This document shows, in pieces, positions 53,999 to 64,000 of a stretch of 64,000 nt of DNA (position 1 is its first letter; each line of letters begins with the position of its first letter). The stretch is from Calcarisporiella thermophila CBS 279.70 (lineage: Eukaryota > Calcarisporiellomycota). The stretch spans positions 1-64,000 of the forward strand of contig NW_027192205.1 in the NCBI RefSeq assembly GCF_041956535.1. The letters are read 5' to 3'. The position numbers and the translations under genes were made by a program. A model generated the notes under the pieces. The model was given only the letters and a program-made list of their open reading frames with translations. It did no database searches and was not told the DNA's origin.

Positions 53999-56900
53999 TG
54001 GCTGCAATCGAACAACCATCGCGCATCGTGGATAACGATCCACTCGATGAAGAAGATGCCATAGATAAGGTAACGGGCGACCTTTAATGCCCCTTAATCT
54101 CTAAATGCTAACTCACCCATGGTGTTGCGAATTCAGGATATGGCAAGGCATTTCGACGAGCTCCAGGCGACATTACAAGGAAAATCCGACATCGAGGTGC
54201 ACAATGAGCTACAAGACCGAGTATGTGTCTCTTATTTTCATGGATGCATGCGTCCAGTAGGTTACTACTACAAAGGCTCACACAACAACCGTGATTCAAT
54301 TCAATAGGCATCTCAGGGCCGTGTCAAGTATTCAGACGTTTCCTCTGCTCTCCTCTACGGGATCCTAACCGATCCAATAAATGCCAAGACTGTATGCTTA
54401 TCCCCCTCTTTTCGACCAATACCCTAGCGTTAGCGCTAATCGTGTTCTCTCCATCTTAGCATTTTCAACGTCTTTCTGTGGTGAATCGCGATTTTTATAA
54501 CAATGTACTACATCTACTAAAACACCTGTCGTCTTCAACGAAATTTCATCAGTTTTACCACCCAGTGCATGAACAAGTAAGCGTTTCCTTCAATTATCGT
54601 CAAGGCTCCTACGGCTGTACTAACTCGCTTCATATTCACGTAAAGATGCTATGGCTTGTGGGAGAACTCACCGCCCTAGCTGTGCAGGACATAGATATGG
54701 TCTACATTGCATTATTCCGGCAATTGCGGGGTAAGCCTTCTGGTTGACGCAGGAGGGGCGCGATGTATAATGGATGATGTCCTTTTTATGGATAGGCTCT
54801 GACTTAACTAAAACCAATCTTTGGCTATGCGAATCCTTGCTTACCTTGCTAGACGTCCACAGGTGGGTTTATTTTCTTCTCGTAACTGTTTGTTTATGTG
54901 CAGCCCTGGCTCATGCTTTTTTAATTCTAGAGAAAAGCTGGATCTCTATCCAGATGTCATAACCACCTCACTCTATATCTATCTGCGCTTGATTCCTGAT
55001 CACACGACGGTCGGCCCACTTCGTCAACGAGAGATCAACTACTGTGCATCCATACTACGAGAAAAGGTATGGTGAATGGGGGAGGTGGGATGATGGCTCC
55101 CGCAGCGGCTTTGCTCATGGTTATGTATATGTGTTTCTTGAGTATAGTTTGTCTCTTGTGTGCGCATTGGGAGAGATCTAGTTCGAGCTTTGCAGGATGT
55201 TTCTCGAATCCCAGAGTTTGAGCCGATATGGATCGATATCCTGAATAACCCCACCAAATTATATCCTCATTTTAAAGGTTTGTACGAAAGGTTGACTCGG
55301 ATCTTCTCTAGTATAAGGTGCCTGAGCTCCTTGGCGCTTTTCTTCTTCTCTTCACCTGCTTAGGCGTTTGGCAATTGCTCTCCTCCCCAACCCCCAGGGA
55401 ATACCTTCAGCGTCGGCTCACGGAAGATATGGAAAAAAAGCTATACTTCATCCTGACAAAGGTAATCCTCATGAACTTCTCTCCTCCTAGGCAGCCTGTC
55501 CTAAACCACCTCTGAATGTAGCTCAAGACCAATAATTTTGCGCGCAATCTTCAGTGGTTCCTCCAACGCTATCTTCCTGTTGAGTCTGACGCACTCTACT
55601 GCGATATTATTCGCTACATCTGCGGCGTTTATCATCCGTCGAACGCGGTGCTTGCTTCTGATATTGTACCGCGCTATGTGATCATTGGAAATCTAATGCG
55701 CACGATCAAGGTATCGTTTTCATATGCATGTACCCCCTCTTGCCTCCAGATACTCATCTCTATGTCCCCTGATCGATGACAGAGTCACACAACGAGTAGC
55801 AATGCAAAATTGACTCTGTTTTTTGATTGGCTCTTTTTTGATCCAGCCGTAGATAACATCATGAATATAGGTACACGTCCCACAGTGTTTAAAGTTGTGT
55901 TGAAAACTAATTAGTAGAATGACAAATGCATTGTCTGCCTCTCCTTTAGAACCCGCAATGCTACTGATCGAACGCTCCCTGTCCACCTATCCTGCCACCT
56001 CTAACATGCTTCTTGAATTCCTTCGCTTTACTATCGATGAGTATTTTCCGCCTCTCCGTGACCGTTTGTTTGCAGGCGTACAAGCAAGCATGCGTATCAT
56101 GCTTGAGAAAGGGGTGATCCGCTCGCTGGTCGCGGTGTATAGGCACCCAGCGCTTGCGGAAGAAGTCCGGGTTTATATGCGGGAAATGTTCGGGCTCTTT
56201 TTGGAGGGACCGTCTGGGAGTGTGGGTGGAATGAGTGGAGCCCAGGGGGGGGATAACTTGCATTTTATTCCAACTCCCGCCGTGGCCTCTCTGCATGTGG
56301 CCGTGGCGCCCGTAGCTGCAGGTAGTGGCATTGGGGCCGATGCAACGCCCTCGCAAGCACCCTTCTCAGAAGTCGCCCCGTTTTCTGTAGAGACAAACGC
56401 ATGCAAGGATGGCGAAATAGAGGGTGCACTGGAGGCGCAGGATGAGGAGGAACTGAGAAAATGGGCGGCAGAAAAGGAAGCGGATGGTATGGAGTATGGC
56501 TCGAACGAATGGCAAGAGCAGGAGCAAGAGGGAGAAGAGGGAGAGGAGGGGAGACTGGCTGCTGAAGACTTGGGCATGGAGGAGGAGGGCAATGGGGTCG
56601 AGCCCGAAGAGTATGATGGCGGATATGAGGAGGAGGTCGTGGAGGAGGAGGACGATGCTATGGAGACCTTTTCCCACGATGAAGAGTCTGAAGACGTGCT
56701 TCAAAACGAGCCAAGCTTTTGGCTCTTTGGCAGTTCTCTTACCACTTTTCGTGATGCTTGTATCGCTATGCGCAAAACGGGAGACGATAGCTCCGCAAGA
56801 CAAACACTCAACGACATACTGAAGGTATACCAGAAGATGGATGTCCCCCCCCGGCAGTTGTCACAGGTGATCGCCGGGTATATGAATGAAGGCGCGCACC

Positions 56901-58617
56901 GAGTCCAAATAGGCGAGGAGTATGGGGTTGGCGAAGGGGAGGAAATAATGGATCTATTTGGGGCACTGTTGCTCTCCTGGTGGGATGGGGACCAGAACAA
57001 AAAGATGGAAGAACTAGTAAAATGGGTCGTAGGGGCCGGGGTGGGGGCCAAGGCCGAAAAATGGATCCTAGGGATGCGTCTGCTGATGTTTCTGGCCAGG
57101 TAAGCATCGCCACCATGGATGCCCAACTATATGAATTAATTTTATTTTGTTGAACCTCTCTAGGCAAGCCGTCAAACAAGGCTATTCCCTTGACCAAGTT
57201 GGAAGCAGCCACTTCGATACTTATGACCAGGCCATTTCCTATTCCTTACAGGCCACGGAGGAACTTACCAAGGACGAAGTGTATCGCGCCGCCCTTCTCC
57301 GAGATATGAGGTACCTCCAAGAGCGCCACCCCCTCGCTTTCTTCCATCTCCTCCAGCCCCTTCTTCGTATCTACCGGGAGTACCTGGCCATGCCCACTGT
57401 CGACCCGAACCTCCTCTACCTGATAGCATCGGCTGCGTCTCCTGCTCAGATCTACACGCTCACCTGCTCGCTCCTCTACGACGAGATAGAGTTGCTCGGG
57501 CACGGCGGTGACTACGATGAAGTCTTGATGGCCACCCTGGAGTGGGAGTCGTACGAGCAGACCTCTTTCTGGAAATTGTTCCGTGCAGAGTTCGCAGGCC
57601 GAGCACAAAAGATCGAAGATCTATTGAAAGGCTCCGCGATTCTCAGAGGGTTGGATGCGGAGGTGAATCCCGAGCCTCTACAGGCGCTTCTCGAAATGCT
57701 GGGGAGTGTTCCTCCCGGCCCCGGACTTATCCGGGCCGTGTTGACGATGGTCCCTACGGGAGAGGACGAGCCGGTGCCCAAATATATTTTCGTGGCGCTG
57801 GAGCAGTGGTGTCGAGTGTGGAAGGGAGAGCTGGAAACCTCGCTGAGAGAGGTGGTTCTCGGCTACGCGAGTTCGCTTGACTCGATCGGCGGCGAGGACG
57901 AAGAGAGTGAGGGGGCATTATTAGAGGAGGCTAGGCAATTGATTCGGATGGTGGCCGGATGGTGGAAGTCTAAAGGCGACCTTGCTTTGTCCCATCTTGG
58001 CGAAATACTACTGAAGATGCCCATGTCGCTGTGTCTAGATGCACTCTTGCGGCGGTTGGAGATGGAGGCAGAATGTCCTGAAGGATTTGTTGACCAGCTG
58101 AATCATGGTAAAAAGAAGTGCGGGCCATTTGGCCGTACTATTTAATTCCCTTCACTCTCCTAACTTTACCTATTCTTTCCGCCTTCTAGTAATTAGAGAA
58201 AGCCGCGAGCTTGTCGAAAAGAAACGCAAACGCTCAGAAACATTGAGTATTGAAGTAAAGGACCGGCTGCTAGCACCTATTTTGAAAGAGTACCAGGAAT
58301 ATCAAGAGTCATCTCGCACCACTAGAAACGAACCTGATGGTGAAACCGCTAGCGTGAACAACACTCCAGAAGAGAGTGGCGAAGACAAGGAAAAGGTCAA
58401 TGAGGGCGCTGAAGAAGAAGAAGAAGAAGAAGAGGCGACCATGAGAGGCGACGGGGAGAAGGAGGAACTTGCGACTGAGGATCGGGAGAAGGAGGAGGAG
58501 GAGGAAGAAGAGGAAGAGGAGGGAGATGCCGAAGAGATGGTTGGATCGCGACGAGCAGCGGCCTCAGGAGTCAAGGCCATGAGGAGAAGACTTGTGGTAT
58601 TAGATGATGATGATTAG
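53999..58617 (+). CDS. INTS3: Integrator complex subunit 3 (INTS3 / SOSS-A homologue)
   Basis: About fourteen exons, roughly 1,200 residues. The start is [19 protein letters not shown]3 blocks appear exon by exon: [59 protein letters not shown] then [82 protein letters not shown] then NIMNI-EPAML. The C-terminal half has a long acidic insert (about 56500-56700) and ends in Glu-rich repeats (about 58405-58530). INTS3 belongs to Integrator, which terminates and processes Pol II transcripts, and to the SOSS single-strand-DNA repair complex. The N-terminal match is strong. Confidence 0.92.
58410..58527 (+). repeat. GAA/GAG-rich trinucleotide tracts encoding poly-Glu
   Basis: Two purine runs within the last INTS3 exon (about 58410-58433 and 58490-58525) encode Glu tracts. 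They are in frame and so length-tolerant in triplet steps. Confidence 0.7.
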
Positions 58618-58822
58618 CGGCATTTTATCAACCACTCTATTCCCCTTATGCCAGGTCGTTTTGTAAATAGTTACTTGCTCGTTTTCTATTGTCGCCAAAA
58701 AAAACACCCCTTTTATCCTTTAATCTATCTTCCATTTTGATCTGAATATAACCAACTTTATTTGCCCTTCTACTAAAATGAAACAAATAGTTCAACAAAT
58801 AATCTCAGCACGTTAAAGGAAA

Positions 58823-59375
58823 CTACACTCTCAGGCCAAGACGATGCTCCATTGCTGCGTGAATATCGATGATATCGGTAGAGTGCTCGGGGTCTACGAA
58901 AAAGAAAGGAAGGAGGGTTCAGATCTCGGCACTACACGAAATTACGAATCCACTTACCGCCTAGAACATCTTCAAACTCCAACGACTCGTCTTTACCGGC
59001 CAAAATGTCAAGGCCCACTCCAGAGGAGGGCAGCCCCGGAAGCCGCTGCATTTGCGCAACAATATTCTTCTCCATTAACAACCTCACCGGTGCATGGATT
59101 CCGTATACCCGGCGATGCATCTCAAGTTTAAGACTCTGTTGCGTCTCTTCCCAGTTTGCCAACTGCTGCTCTAGCGGGTGCTTGGGAAGAACTTCTGTAA
59201 CTACTGTGCGAATCCCGTGGCGAAGTGTGTCATGGGAGCCGTGTTGCGAGGTGCTTGGGGTGGAGTGTGAAGTGGTGGAGAGTGATGGCGCGGGTGCAAT
59301 ACGAAGTGTAGAGTCAGCCTAAAGATACATCGGGTTAATACAATTCGATTGGGTTTATAGGCGGCGATTTACCAT
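58823..59375 (-). CDS. UMP1: Proteasome maturation factor UMP1/POMP
   Basis: Three exons (59373-59375, 58958-59318, 58823-58893) sum to 435 nt, 144 residues, matching the family length (about 140-148). The first coding exon is the ATG alone; GTAAAT follows directly, and the acceptor at 59319 begins ADSTLRIAP. The conserved C-terminal half reads HRRVYGIHAPVRLLMEKN, IVAQMQRLPGLPSSGVGLDI and EFEDVLGDPEHS, ending MEHRLGLRV. It escorts beta-subunits during 20S proteasome assembly and is degraded by the finished particle. Its start lies 260 bp from the PIG-S start. Identification is firm. Confidence 0.95.
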
Positions 59376-59635
59376 GTTCTTTGTGGTGAATTGCGATACG
59401 ATACGGGCAGAGTAGATTGGAGGAACCGAAGATCAATTCGTATTCTGCACTAAATCGAGTACGATGAACGCGTCAACCTTTTGGGATGATTACGTCAATG
59501 GACCTGTGGCTTGGCTCCGGGACTGGCTTCCAGCAATTTCATAACGCGACGAAAGCGGACCAAGCGCGCATCTTCGAGAATTTGGGACGTAGCATGACTG
59601 GGCATTAGACAATTTCACATCCATCACAGCTCAAC
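59376..59635. promoter_or_regulatory. Shared divergent promoter of UMP1 and PIG-S
   Basis: 260 bp between two divergent start codons must hold both promoters. No proteasome-associated control element of the Rpn4 type (GGTGGCAAA) was seen. Confidence 0.5.
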
Positions 59636-61846
59636 ATGTTACCGATCGAAGAGGTTAAAGGTAATTCATTCCTGATTCCTTCATGACGATCTTCGTACTT
59701 ATTTAGTCTTGTGCGATTTGCTAGAGGCCAAGCGGCGTCGCCTTGTCGTACTCTCCTTTTGGGCGGTCATTATCCTAGGCATTCCTCTCTGGTGGAAAAC
59801 CACCGAAGTATACCGCGCACCACTTCCCTTTGCTGAAATAGAAGAATGGTCCCACAAAACGTGCGATATGCGATTCCCTGTCCATCTTCGCCTCCACATT
59901 TCAGACGCAACAAAAGATTTAGACATCACAGGTATTGGAAATAGCGTGAAGGATGGTGTTGCAGAGAGATTGAAGAGTGAAGAAAAATGCTTGGAATACG
60001 AGGCCGATGTATCCGTGATGGCGTGGAACGACGCAAAACAAAGTGAATCTTCAACATGTAAAACATCAAATGAGATTCCCCTTCTCCTCCTTTCTTCTAT
60101 TGCTAAACCTGACATCAATAGGGCTAGACGAAGAGGATCAGGATTCAGAACCTGGAACATACGACCTCTACGTGCGACCAGATGTACCTGTGTCCCGGTC
60201 AAAAAAGTTTATTGACGCAAACCGAGTATTTGTAGGAAGAGGGCGACGCATGTTGGTTTTGGTCAAGGACTGGCGTGAAGGCAAATAGACAATGGAGTTG
60301 AGCTTGCAAAGCAGACGCTGAGTCTTAGCTGTTCTTCTTTTTTAGACGAGATATCCAAGGTGTTATCGATATATGCCTCGAGTCTCTTCACAAAAGAGCG
60401 TGAGAGTATCCGCAGAATAATTGCTGAGCAAAGAGGCGAGCAAACAGCCGTAATTAGATGCTCATCTTCAAGCATTTGCTCGCATGGTGCTTAAATTATG
60501 ACTATATCTATTTAGGCCAACCATGATAGCATGCGCACTTTTAAGTATTCCCGCGAATACCGTATAACCTTTAGTTTGATGAATGGTGGGGCCGGGCATG
60601 TTGACTGGGATATTGCCAAAGCGGTTGATGGTATATTTGTGGCCATGATGTTCTACTAGGATTTTCATTCATCTCCCTTTTCTTCTTGCATAGTGTATCT
60701 ACAACCATTCCTACGAGAGCTTTCCGTCGTCTCCAATTTCACGGTTGATTCTCAGGTACCTTGACGTTGCTCGTAATTCCTTTTTTGATTATGCTTATCG
60801 AGGCATTCAACCTTTTTCTATTATCATTAGATCCAGCATTATGCTTCTCTTACCGTTACTCCCCAGCATCACCAAGATGGCACTTCGTCATATTATTATC
60901 TCACCCCTGAGAAGCTTCCTCACTTTGTAAATGCGGCTGAATGGAATCTCGGTAAATACATTTCAAGGGAAAAAAAAAAGGCTTTGATTAGTACTTAGAG
61001 GCTTATCCTTTATTGCAGCTTCTATTGTTTCATCCTATCCCACGATAAATTTTGTGCTATACGTGGCGTCTCCTGAAATGCGCCCCCTGAAAATTCATGA
61101 TGCCAGAGGTAGGCTCTTACTTCTCCCTTTTGCATTGTGAAACTGCCATGCAATGAATATTCATTTTAGGCAACATAATCGAAAGCAACGCTTTCTCCAT
61201 CCCACAATGGGGGGGTGTCGTCATTGCGAACCCTGCGTCCTCCAGCAAGCAGGAAAACGGCTATCATTTCTCGCCCAGCGAGCTGGCGACCCCCATGTCC
61301 GTGTTCCTGACCCAGTTACGTGACCTGATGGGGGTGCGCGATATCAGTGCTGAAATAAGCGATGCCCTTGGTCCCTCTTTTATGGTGGATTTTGCCCCTG
61401 CTCGCGAAAAGGGCCTCACTGCTCTTGAACTGGACGCACTGCTTCGACGCCGACAGGCAGAAAACTTGAGCTCTGCGCTAACCACGCTGCGCTCCCTTGC
61501 CCAGCTCGTACAAAATATTCCAAATATGGTGGTTCTATCCCAGATCCAAGCGCAGGTGGATGAGGCCTTGCGAAGCGTGCGCGCCGCCTTCGATGGGCGC
61601 AAGCGGCTGGTCGACACTGTGAGGGATTCGATTGTAGCGGTGTCGACTAGTGAGGGCGCATTTTTCGACCCGACCATGGTTGCCATGCTCTACTTCCCCG
61701 ACGAGCACAAGTATGCCATCTACATGCCCCTCTTTGTGCCCATCTCTGTTCCGCTGTTGGGTGCGCTTCGAAGGGAATTAAGCGAACGGCGGAAACGCAA
61801 AAAGTCAAAAGAAAAAGGAAAAGAGAAGGACAAGAAGGACCAATAA
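59636..61846 (+). CDS. PIGS: GPI transamidase subunit PIG-S (Gpi17)
   Basis: About nine exons. The protein belongs to the ER complex that attaches GPI anchors to proteins. After a short N terminus (MLPIEEVK then [12 protein letters not shown]) comes the membrane segment [18 protein letters not shown] and the family signature [15 protein letters not shown]. Later exons give [72 protein letters not shown], then [12 protein letters not shown] and [19 protein letters not shown]-terminal membrane segment ([21 protein letters not shown]) is followed by a Lys-rich tail, [10 protein letters not shown]. The stop is TAA at 61844-61846. Identification is firm; exon edges are approximate. Confidence 0.94.
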
Positions 61847-62382
61847 CCCCTCCATTTGTAATTGAAATTATATCATGCTTCTGCCTGCCTTTTTTTTTTT
61901 GTGTGTGAAAATATCTCGTTTTTCGCTTGAGATTTGGCATACTGTAGTTTTTTTTTTCTTTCGCCATAATTTTTCATGAATAAATTTTCACCCTTTCAAC
62001 AAAACGAACCTCACCCAGATGACTGACAATACCAGTCCGCTTTTGATTGGGAGCATCAATTTGTAGGAAACAGTTGACTAGCTTCTAGCTGATGATTATT
62101 TTCTTGTGATTTGCGTATGCTAGAGCCTCTTGTGTTGGTTTGAATTCTCGTTCGTCGTGATATTGCCATATTAAATGTGTCGCTTGCCTCCTAACATAGA
62201 ATCCCACCACTTTTGAAGTGATGGCACAGGGGCTCTCAGTATTGAGGGCATTATAATACATGTGATTGTCACTCATGCTGGGGGGGGGGGTAAATTTTTG
62301 ATAGCAAACAATCAACTTTATATTGCAAGAACACATCAATTTATCATCAGATAGAATTAAGAAGAAAATAGAGAAGATCCTT
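61847..62382. other. Convergent intergenic region with poly-G run
   Basis: About 535 bp between the convergent PIG-S and Nup155-like stops. It has poly-T stretches and an 11-G run at 62280-62290. An ORF running through here on the minus strand is intron/3' UTR read-through of the nucleoporin gene, not a separate gene. Confidence 0.55.
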
Positions 62383-64000
62383 TTAAAATTCCTTTCGAAT
62401 CCGCTCCTGTAGTATCTGCAGTCGGTTTTTGAGTCCTGCCCCATCCATGGTGATGGTGAGTAGATATTTTGTGATACATTCGTCCACCAATTTGGCGGGG
62501 AAGCTCTCCCTAGGGTACAATAGAATGTTAGGAAGGCATTAAAAAAAATAATAAAGTCTAAATAGTTACTTGTCGGCAATCGTGGCATTGGGTCCGCCCA
62601 AATACTCGAACCATTCGCAAAGCAGCCGCTGGATCCCTTCCACCAAGAAGAGCAACGCATTCGTCCCTTGCCACGGGGGAACCTTCCCTTCAAACAGTCT
62701 GTTATATTCATCGAACAGTTCCTCATAGGACGCCCCAACGCTCCGGAGCGCGCGCACGACCCAAGCACGGTCAATGTCGGCACGCTTGTGCTGATAACTG
62801 TATTGCTCCAGCAGGTTGCAGAGCAAGCCCAGCGGGAATGCGGCCTGGGAAGGGTAGAACCGCTTGCCGAGCAGCTGGACTTTGAGGGTGAGCGCCTCAA
62901 ACGCAGTGCGATTCCCCTTCGTTTCCGAGGTGGAGGCACCATCGTTGGGCTGAGCCTGGGCAGTGGCCTGCTCATGCGTTTTGCGGATGATTTCCTGCCA
63001 TGTTTGGCGCAGAAGATACTCGTCATTATAGTCGGCAGTGTACATGATCAGCAGGATAGTCTCGTGGAGCTTCAGTGGGGCAGCATATTGATTGTAGAGC
63101 TATAGTTTCAAGCATGAAAGCAAAACAAACCATTAGTGAGCGACATCAACTGAGGCTGAACTAGAGGCTGCCCTTTTACCGTTGAGATGTCAAGAAGTTC
63201 GCTCTCCAGCTGCCGCATGTATTTCTCGCCCTCCGGCAGGTCTCGCACCTGCTGATAGATCTCGAGTTGCACCTGTGCTACCTCCAGCCTCTCTTCCAAA
63301 TTGTGCAAGAACTCGGCCATCTTAGCGCCGCCGGTCTGGGCGAGACTCCGAGCATTGCCCACCGCAAGCGAAAGGTATTCGACCCGCTGGTCGAGGGAAA
63401 TGGGGAGGTCCGAGGATTCTGCGAGTCGGAGTTGCACGTTGGCGGCTTTGGCAAAGTCACCTGTCCGCACGTAGTACTGCCAGAGCAGATCGAGCTTTTC
63501 TTTGGTGAGCGGGTCCCGGGAGAGGAAGCCCTCCAGGAATGGCGTTCGCAGCTCAAGCAGCTCATAAGTTAAATTTTCGGCGATAAACCAGTCGTAGAGA
63601 CAGAGGTGGAACAGAGCATCTTCGGAGGCCAGTGCCTTGGGCAGAACTTGGTTTAGATACGCCTCTTTTTCGGGGTCGCTTCGTGACGCGGATATTGGCC
63701 CCACCCCGTGCAGCTTGCTCAGTAGTGAGATGACACACTCATAGCACTGCTTCCGCTTCTCAAACATTTCCGCCCGGGGGTCCATGGGACGCGAGCCCTC
63801 CTCCAGCCATGCGACTGCAACCCCCGCAGGATCCATGTCGTGTGCACAAGCCAATGCTAGCTCCACCGCGCCAGTAAGGAACCCTAGTTCCGTGTACTCG
63901 TTGCAGATTTCTTGTAGCTTCAGCGGTTGCAGGAATCGAGCGACCCTGCAGAAAAGGTTGAGGGATTCGGTAAGGAGCTGCTGTCGCTCATGGTAGTCGG
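62383..64000 (-). CDS. Nucleoporin Nup155/Nup170 family, C-terminal part (runs off the window)
   Basis: Partial gene: only the C-terminal roughly 500 residues of a protein that is usually 1,300-1,400 long. Three exons are seen (63185 to beyond 64000, about 62573-63111, 62383 to about 62512). The alpha-helical stack typical of the inner-ring scaffold is visible: FHLCLYDWFIAENLTYELLE, PFLEGFL, LDLLWQYYVRTGDFAKAA, SLDQRVEYLSLAVGNARS, FLHNLEERLEVAQVQLEIYQ, LYNQYAAPLKLHE and FPLGLLCNLLEQY. The end is ILQERIRKEF with TAA at 62383-62385. It anchors the nuclear pore inner ring to the membrane. The start lies outside the window. Confidence 0.93.

Noticed and set aside
62085-63026. 313-codon minus-strand ORF near the right edge
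   Set aside because: It is an alternative frame across the Nup155-like exon, its intron and the 3' UTR. The nucleoporin frame carries the conserved sequence.

Overview
The window is nuclear DNA from a fungus. Most protein-coding genes carry several short GT-AG introns (about 50-190 bp), and the gene set is eukaryotic: mitochondrial citrate synthase, Arp2/3 subunit, LARP1, RPF1, DHHC acyltransferase, Integrator subunit 3, PIG-S, UMP1 and a Nup155-type nucleoporin, with fungal families such as PDR-type ABC transporters, a Dal5-type MFS permease and an ARS-binding protein 2 (Abp2) domain protein. An Integrator subunit and a DM15-bearing LARP1 beside fungal-specific families hint at an early-diverging lineage (for example Mucoromycota or relatives). 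That placement is inference, and no species can be named from the sequence.

Region 1 (1-25 kb) is AT-rich with long intergenic stretches and accessory-type genes. They are a UDP-glucose 4-epimerase divergent from a family 2 processive-type glycosyltransferase, a multi-exon PDR-type ABC transporter, a cytochrome P450, a secreted GDSL/phospholipase B-like lipase, a Cys-rich predicted secreted protein, a decayed Tc1/mariner transposase, a mitochondrial-type CoA transferase and a Lys-Pro-repeat secreted protein.

Region 2 (25-40 kb) moves into denser, more GC-rich housekeeping DNA. Citrate synthase and ARPC2 share a head-to-head promoter, followed by LARP1 and a small heat shock protein with a heat-shock-element/TATA promoter. 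Next comes a 2.5-kb tandem duplication containing two FAD-dependent amine-oxidase-like genes. The duplication boundary cut through RPF1, leaving one intact RPF1 and one 3' remnant. The two FAD paralogues differ at the C terminus: one ends in a CaaX prenylation box, and the other lost it through a single AAA-to-TAA change.

Region 3 (40-64 kb) is GC-rich and gene-dense. It holds a Ser/Pro-rich protein with a probable homopolymer frameshift, the Abp2-domain protein, a chain of broken ORFs of unknown origin, a DHHC palmitoyltransferase, an MFS permease, Integrator subunit 3, UMP1 divergent from PIG-S, and the C-terminal part of a Nup155-family nucleoporin running off the right edge.

No tRNA, rRNA, CRISPR array or virus was recognised. 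Exon boundaries given to the base were read from splice sites and, for ARPC2, LARP1, citrate synthase, RPF1, UMP1, DHHC and Abp2, checked for an intact summed reading frame. Other multi-exon genes are given as overall spans.
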